Shown here: positions 61,776-64,000 of the stretch, piece by piece
How the letters are laid out: every line of letters starts with the position of its first letter
Position numbering within the stretch: position 1 is the first letter of the stretch
Assembly: GCA_039105265.1 (NCBI GenBank)
Contig: JAPFFF010000009.1
Coordinates: 682,001 to 746,000 of the forward strand
Direction of reading: 5' to 3'
Origin: Tritrichomonas musculus
Lineage: Eukaryota; Parabasalia; Tritrichomonadida; Tritrichomonadidae
Length of the DNA stretch: 64,000 nt
The notes under the pieces: model-generated
Seen by the model: only the letters and a program-made list of their open reading frames with translations
Told to the model about the DNA's origin: nothing
Database searches by the model: none
Made by a program: the position numbers and the translations under genes

Positions 61776-62039
61776 ATGGCTTATTTCATGACCATAAAAG
61801 AGCGTATATATATCCTCTATAAAATAGTGTCTTACCTCTATGATTATAGATGTGAGACTAATGAGGGAGTATGTAATATTTTAATTAATAAGATAAAAGA
61901 GTTAGCTGCTGAGTATTTCGAACCTGAATTTCTTGGTGTAATGATGAAAGATGGTGATTTGGAATTTATCGACCAAATAGAACATTTTGCCTTTGAGTTC
62001 TTAGAGTACCAAATATCTAATCTGCCCTCGCATTTATAA
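61776..62039 (+). CDS. small acidic hypothetical protein, 87 aa (Polinton B)
   Basis: MAYFMTIKERIYILYKIVSY at the start, helical throughout, acidic C-terminal half. No family is recognised. It is divergent from the protease gene with 66 bp between starts. Its 3' end overlaps the HNH gene end by 23 bp (convergent). Confidence 0.5.
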   Translation: MAYFMTIKERIYILYKIVSYLYDYRCETNEGVCNILINKIKELAAEYFEPEFLGVMMKDGDLEFIDQIEHFAFEFLEYQISNLPSHL

Positions 62040-62352
62040 TTTTGGGCATATCCCTGTTATAGTTACTATCAGTTGGGGTTATCCATCTTAAGTTGCTTAG
62101 ATGGTAGTCAGCCCTATTCCTATTGATATGGTCTACCTCTATTTTATGTTGTGGGTCATCATTAGGTATGAACTGTCTTGCTATAAGTACATGTTTCAAG
62201 TAGTAGTTGCCATTTAGACATACTCGTATATACCCCTTTATATGTTTTGCATCTTTGCATATAAAATGATTACTCTTACGTCTTATAGTAAAGGGGTACC
62301 TATTCAGTATCTCATAGTCGTTAGTAAAGCCTTTGAGTGGCACAAATGACAT
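62017..62352 (-). CDS. HNH endonuclease (Polinton B)
   Basis: 111 residues. The HNH core reads IEVDHINRNRADYHLSNLRW followed by ITPTDSNYNRDM. A NUMOD4-like N-terminal part (YIRVCLNGNYYLKHVLIARQ) precedes it. This layout is usual for free-standing HNH nucleases of phages and giant viruses, which often act as homing endonucleases. It is a rare passenger in a Polinton. It lies near the right terminal repeat, between two small plus-strand genes, and overlaps both neighbours slightly. Confidence 0.85.
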   Translation of the reverse strand: MSFVPLKGFTNDYEILNRYPFTIRRKSNHFICKDAKHIKGYIRVCLNGNYYLKHVLIARQFIPNDDPQHKIEVDHINRNRADYHLSNLRWITPTDSNYNRDMPKIINARAD

Positions 62353-62393
62353 TTACTCACTTTTTAAATGATTCATTTCATTTTTATTTTCGT

Positions 62394-62696
62394 ATGAACA
62401 AGTGGGGGAAAATCATTGTTGATAGAATTGATAATAATGAACCTCGTCATTATCCTCTTGATGACAAAGAAAGAAACATTACCAAGTTCCCAAAGAAAAA
62501 AAAGCGAGTGGGCTTGTATAAAAACTATAAGGAACATCAAGAAGAAAAAGAAGAAGAAATGTTTATAGTGACAGAGTGTCATTTTATTCCCTATGAATAT
62601 AAAGAGATAGGTGTTCAAACTGAAGACCTTTGGGATGTAGGTGTTCAAACTAATGCTGAACTACCTCATATAGAAGAACTACTTAGTAAAATCTAA
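62394..62696 (+). CDS. small protein with two GVQT motifs, 100 aa (Polinton B)
   Basis: The start MNKWGKIIVDRIDNNEPRHY is chosen because the preceding T-rich leader matches other genes here; an upstream in-frame Met at 62346 would overlap the HNH start codon. The middle is basic (KFPKKKKRVGLYKNYKEHQE). The end has a tandem pair IGVQTEDLWDVGVQTNAELP, like dynein light chain LC8 sites. The gene ends 26 bp before the right terminal repeat. Confidence 0.55.
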   Translation: MNKWGKIIVDRIDNNEPRHYPLDDKERNITKFPKKKKRVGLYKNYKEHQEEKEEEMFIVTECHFIPYEYKEIGVQTEDLWDVGVQTNAELPHIEELLSKI

Positions 62697-62722
62697 CTTC
62701 TTTTATTTTAATTTTTGTTGTA

Positions 62723-62957
62723 GTAGGTACGAGATTCTCGGGGCTGGTACCTGTGCCGTTTCATAGATGGGCGGTTGTGGGGTGGGGTACCTGTGCCGTT
62801 TCATTGATGGGGAGCAGTAGTGAGAACAAGAATATTTTTTTCTTTTTTTCTTTTTTCTTTTCTTTTCTTTTTCTTTTCTTTTCTTTTTCTTTTATGACGA
62901 GTTCGTGTTGACGGTGTGGGTGCCAGCCCCAGCGGAAACCGACTCGTATATACTACT
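62723..62957 (-). repeat. right terminal inverted repeat of Polinton B
   Basis: Inverted copy of 37443-37677, apparently identical. It carries the pyrimidine version of the purine tract and the two 19-bp direct repeats. It ends ACTACT at 62957. Confidence 0.95.
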
Positions 62958-63481
62958 GGAATTCAACACAAATGAAAAATGATGAATGTGTTAATATTAT
63001 AACATTTAGTGTAAACGCTGACAATACAATAACCATGCTTTCAACAAAAGACATCACCATTAAATCTATCAGTCATCGAATAAAACTATTAACTGGATTA
63101 TATAACACCACACTACCAATTGAAATCAAAAATAACACTCCATACATAATTCATGATTTACCGGTTTTAAATTATGCAAATAAACTATATCTCGTATCAC
63201 TACAGGGTCAGCCAGTTTATAGTTCAATTGGTGAAAAAGATTACACACCATCAGTAATTGCAAACATTGATTCTATGATTTTAAATCAAGCTCCACTCAT
63301 TGTTAACTATGACCAGACAAAACCGATAAAAATAAAAACTAATAGCGATTCATTAAAATATCTTGAAATGCGTCTCGTTGATTTTATGTATCAGCCAATT
63401 AAACTAATGAGCCCACTATTCATCACAATCAAAATCAAACCATCAACTGATGCAAACGTTGGAGATATCATAAGTAAATAA
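62958..63481 (+). pseudogene. small jelly-roll-like gene of Polinton C, right part
   Basis: Carries the middle and C-terminal blocks of this family: HRIKLLTGLYNTTLPIEI, ANKLYLVSLQGQPVYSSIGE, SDSLKYLEMRLVDFMYQPIK and PLFITIKIKPS. It is closest to the D protein (18-752). It is separated from its left part (37276-37442) by the inserted Polinton B. The piece is otherwise well preserved, so the interruption is recent. Confidence 0.8.
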
Positions 63482-63483
63482 AT

Positions 63484-63747
63484 TTATTTATGTTCTTCAA
63501 TTTGTTTCTTCATTTCTATCAATTCATTTTTTTTACGTTGACGATATTCTTTCTGTTGTCTCTTCCTTGCTTCCTTTCTCTCTTCATCATTAGCGTATTT
63601 GCTTTTCCTTCCACGTTTAACTTCTGGTTGTGGTTTTGGTTTATCTTCAAATTGTAGATTTTCAATAGACTTTGATTTTGTCATAGATTTAATAATAGGT
63701 GTTTGTTTATAATTAGTGAAATCAATTTCAGTCATTTTAGTCATCAA
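63484..63747 (-). CDS. AT-hook/basic-region protein (Polinton C)
   Basis: 87 residues. It starts MTKMTEIDFTNYKQTPIIKS (or at the second Met) and has the core EVKRGRKSKYANDEERKEAR followed by YRQRKKNELIEMKKQIEE. It matches the 96-residue protein of element B in the TPIIK/TAIIK N-terminus and in the AT-hook plus basic helix. It is probably a DNA-binding protein. It lies tail to tail with the small jelly-roll gene, 2 bp apart. Confidence 0.6.
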   Translation of the reverse strand: MMTKMTEIDFTNYKQTPIIKSMTKSKSIENLQFEDKPKPQPEVKRGRKSKYANDEERKEARKRQQKEYRQRKKNELIEMKKQIEEHK

Positions 63748-63754
63748 TAAAAAA

Positions 63755-64000
63755 TCATTTATTATTTTTGGTTGGGTTATAAATCAATCTATACGCTCTG
63801 CCATTACAACATTCATCTATAATATACTCATCAAAATTAAATGTTTCATCAGTGAACATTTTTATTTTTGTCTCTTCTTTCAACTTCTTCATTTGTTGAC
63901 TCAACGTCTTATCATTTCGTTTCAACAGAACACTCAATGGTTGAAAATAAATTAATTCGATTCGCTCATATTCTTTTGGTATTGGTGTGTAATCAATTGG
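63755..64000 (-). CDS. partial hypothetical gene at window edge (Polinton C)
   Basis: The frame is open to the window edge: PIDYTPIPKEYERIELIYFQ, then PLSVLLKRNDKTLSQQMKKL, and a C-terminus with DECCNGRAYRLIYNPTKNNK. The start is outside. Its first visible 11 residues equal residues 15-25 of the protein at 35997, from 34 identical bases in inverted orientation (36042-36075 against 63967-64000). After that the two diverge. No family is recognised. Confidence 0.45.
   Translation of the reverse strand, partial: PIDYTPIPKEYERIELIYFQPLSVLLKRNDKTLSQQMKKLKEETKIKMFTDETFNFDEYIIDECCNGRAYRLIYNPTKNNK

Larger units (their letters stand above)
37443..62957. mobile_element. Polinton B (25.5 kb, looks whole)
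   Basis: A complete Polinton bounded by 235-bp terminal inverted repeats (37443-37677, 62723-62957) that appear identical base for base and begin AGTAGTATATACG. It carries about 22 genes, including protein-primed polymerase, integrase, packaging ATPase, Ulp1-like protease, a capsid candidate and giant fiber-like proteins. At 25.5 kb it is at the large end for Polintons. No convincing target-site duplication is visible at its ends. All main frames look open, so the insertion is young. It sits inside the small jelly-roll gene of Polinton C. Confidence 0.92.
35997..64000. mobile_element. Polinton C (partial, split by Polinton B)
   Basis: Genes on both sides of Polinton B are relatives of Polinton genes and belong to one element: a jelly-roll-like minor capsid candidate, the start of a fiber-like gene and the left part of a small jelly-roll gene on the left; the right part of that small gene, an AT-hook/basic gene and a partial gene on the right. 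B interrupts the small jelly-roll gene. C is therefore broken (at least the B insertion, plus a much-shortened fiber-like gene) and older than B. Its left terminus is not identified and its right end is outside the window. Confidence 0.75.

Noticed and set aside
37425-62965. GAATTCA on both sides of Polinton B as a target duplication
   Set aside because: The copies lie at different distances from the two ends (10 bp and 1 bp), so they do not fit a target-site duplication.
1-64000. tRNA, rRNA or ordinary host genes
   Set aside because: No cloverleaf with A and B boxes, no rRNA core and no recognisable spliced host gene was noticed by eye. A systematic scan was not possible.

Overview
The window is AT-rich eukaryotic DNA packed with mobile elements. 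I recognise no ordinary host gene. Every long reading frame belongs to Polinton/Maverick-type elements (virus-like DNA elements with a protein-primed DNA polymerase, a retroviral-type integrase and capsid-type genes). The elements use the standard code. The host is probably an invertebrate animal or other AT-rich eukaryote, but nothing here fixes it. Four distinct Polintons are present. D (1-9820) is cut by the window edge and at least one of its genes is broken. A (10750-21486) is compact, with polymerase and integrase but no visible capsid, ATPase or protease gene. B (37443-62957) is 25.5 kb, looks whole, and its 235-bp inverted terminal repeats appear identical. C is split around B and seen only in part (about 35997-37442 and 62958-64000).

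Layout. 1-9820: right part of D, with a small jelly-roll-like gene divergent from two very long fiber-like genes, ending in a GC-rich terminus. 10109-21682: a non-autonomous hAT-like element with an 8-bp target duplication. Polinton A is nested inside it, and a 900-bp mariner-like MITE is nested inside A. 21691-22746: AT-rich spacer with a GC-rich hAT-type end. 22757-33108: a 10.35-kb near-perfect palindrome with 4.36-kb arms and a 10-bp target duplication, best read as a Mutator/Foldback-like DNA transposon carrying the remains of an unrecognised gene in its 1.6-kb centre. 33119-35996: low-complexity DNA with a decayed Tc1/mariner copy. 35997-64000: Polinton C with Polinton B inserted in its small jelly-roll-like gene.

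How the genes fit. B has a full set: protein-primed family B polymerase with an OTU-like N-terminus, integrase with a chromodomain-like tail, FtsK/HerA-type packaging ATPase, Ulp1/adenain-like protease, a candidate double-jelly-roll major capsid protein, candidate minor capsid proteins, and two giant fiber-like proteins with hydrophobic segments. Around these sit small proteins of unknown role, an HNH endonuclease, an AT-hook/basic protein and a coiled-coil protein. Three Polintons share a divergent gene pair with only 16-19 bp between the start codons. The visible ends of A, B and D all begin AGTAGT, which suits jump-back initiation by a protein-primed polymerase. Several small proteins of B carry GVQT/GIQT/GTQT motifs that look like dynein light chain LC8 binding sites.

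Limits: homology calls are by eye from motifs and from comparison among copies inside this window. No database search was possible.
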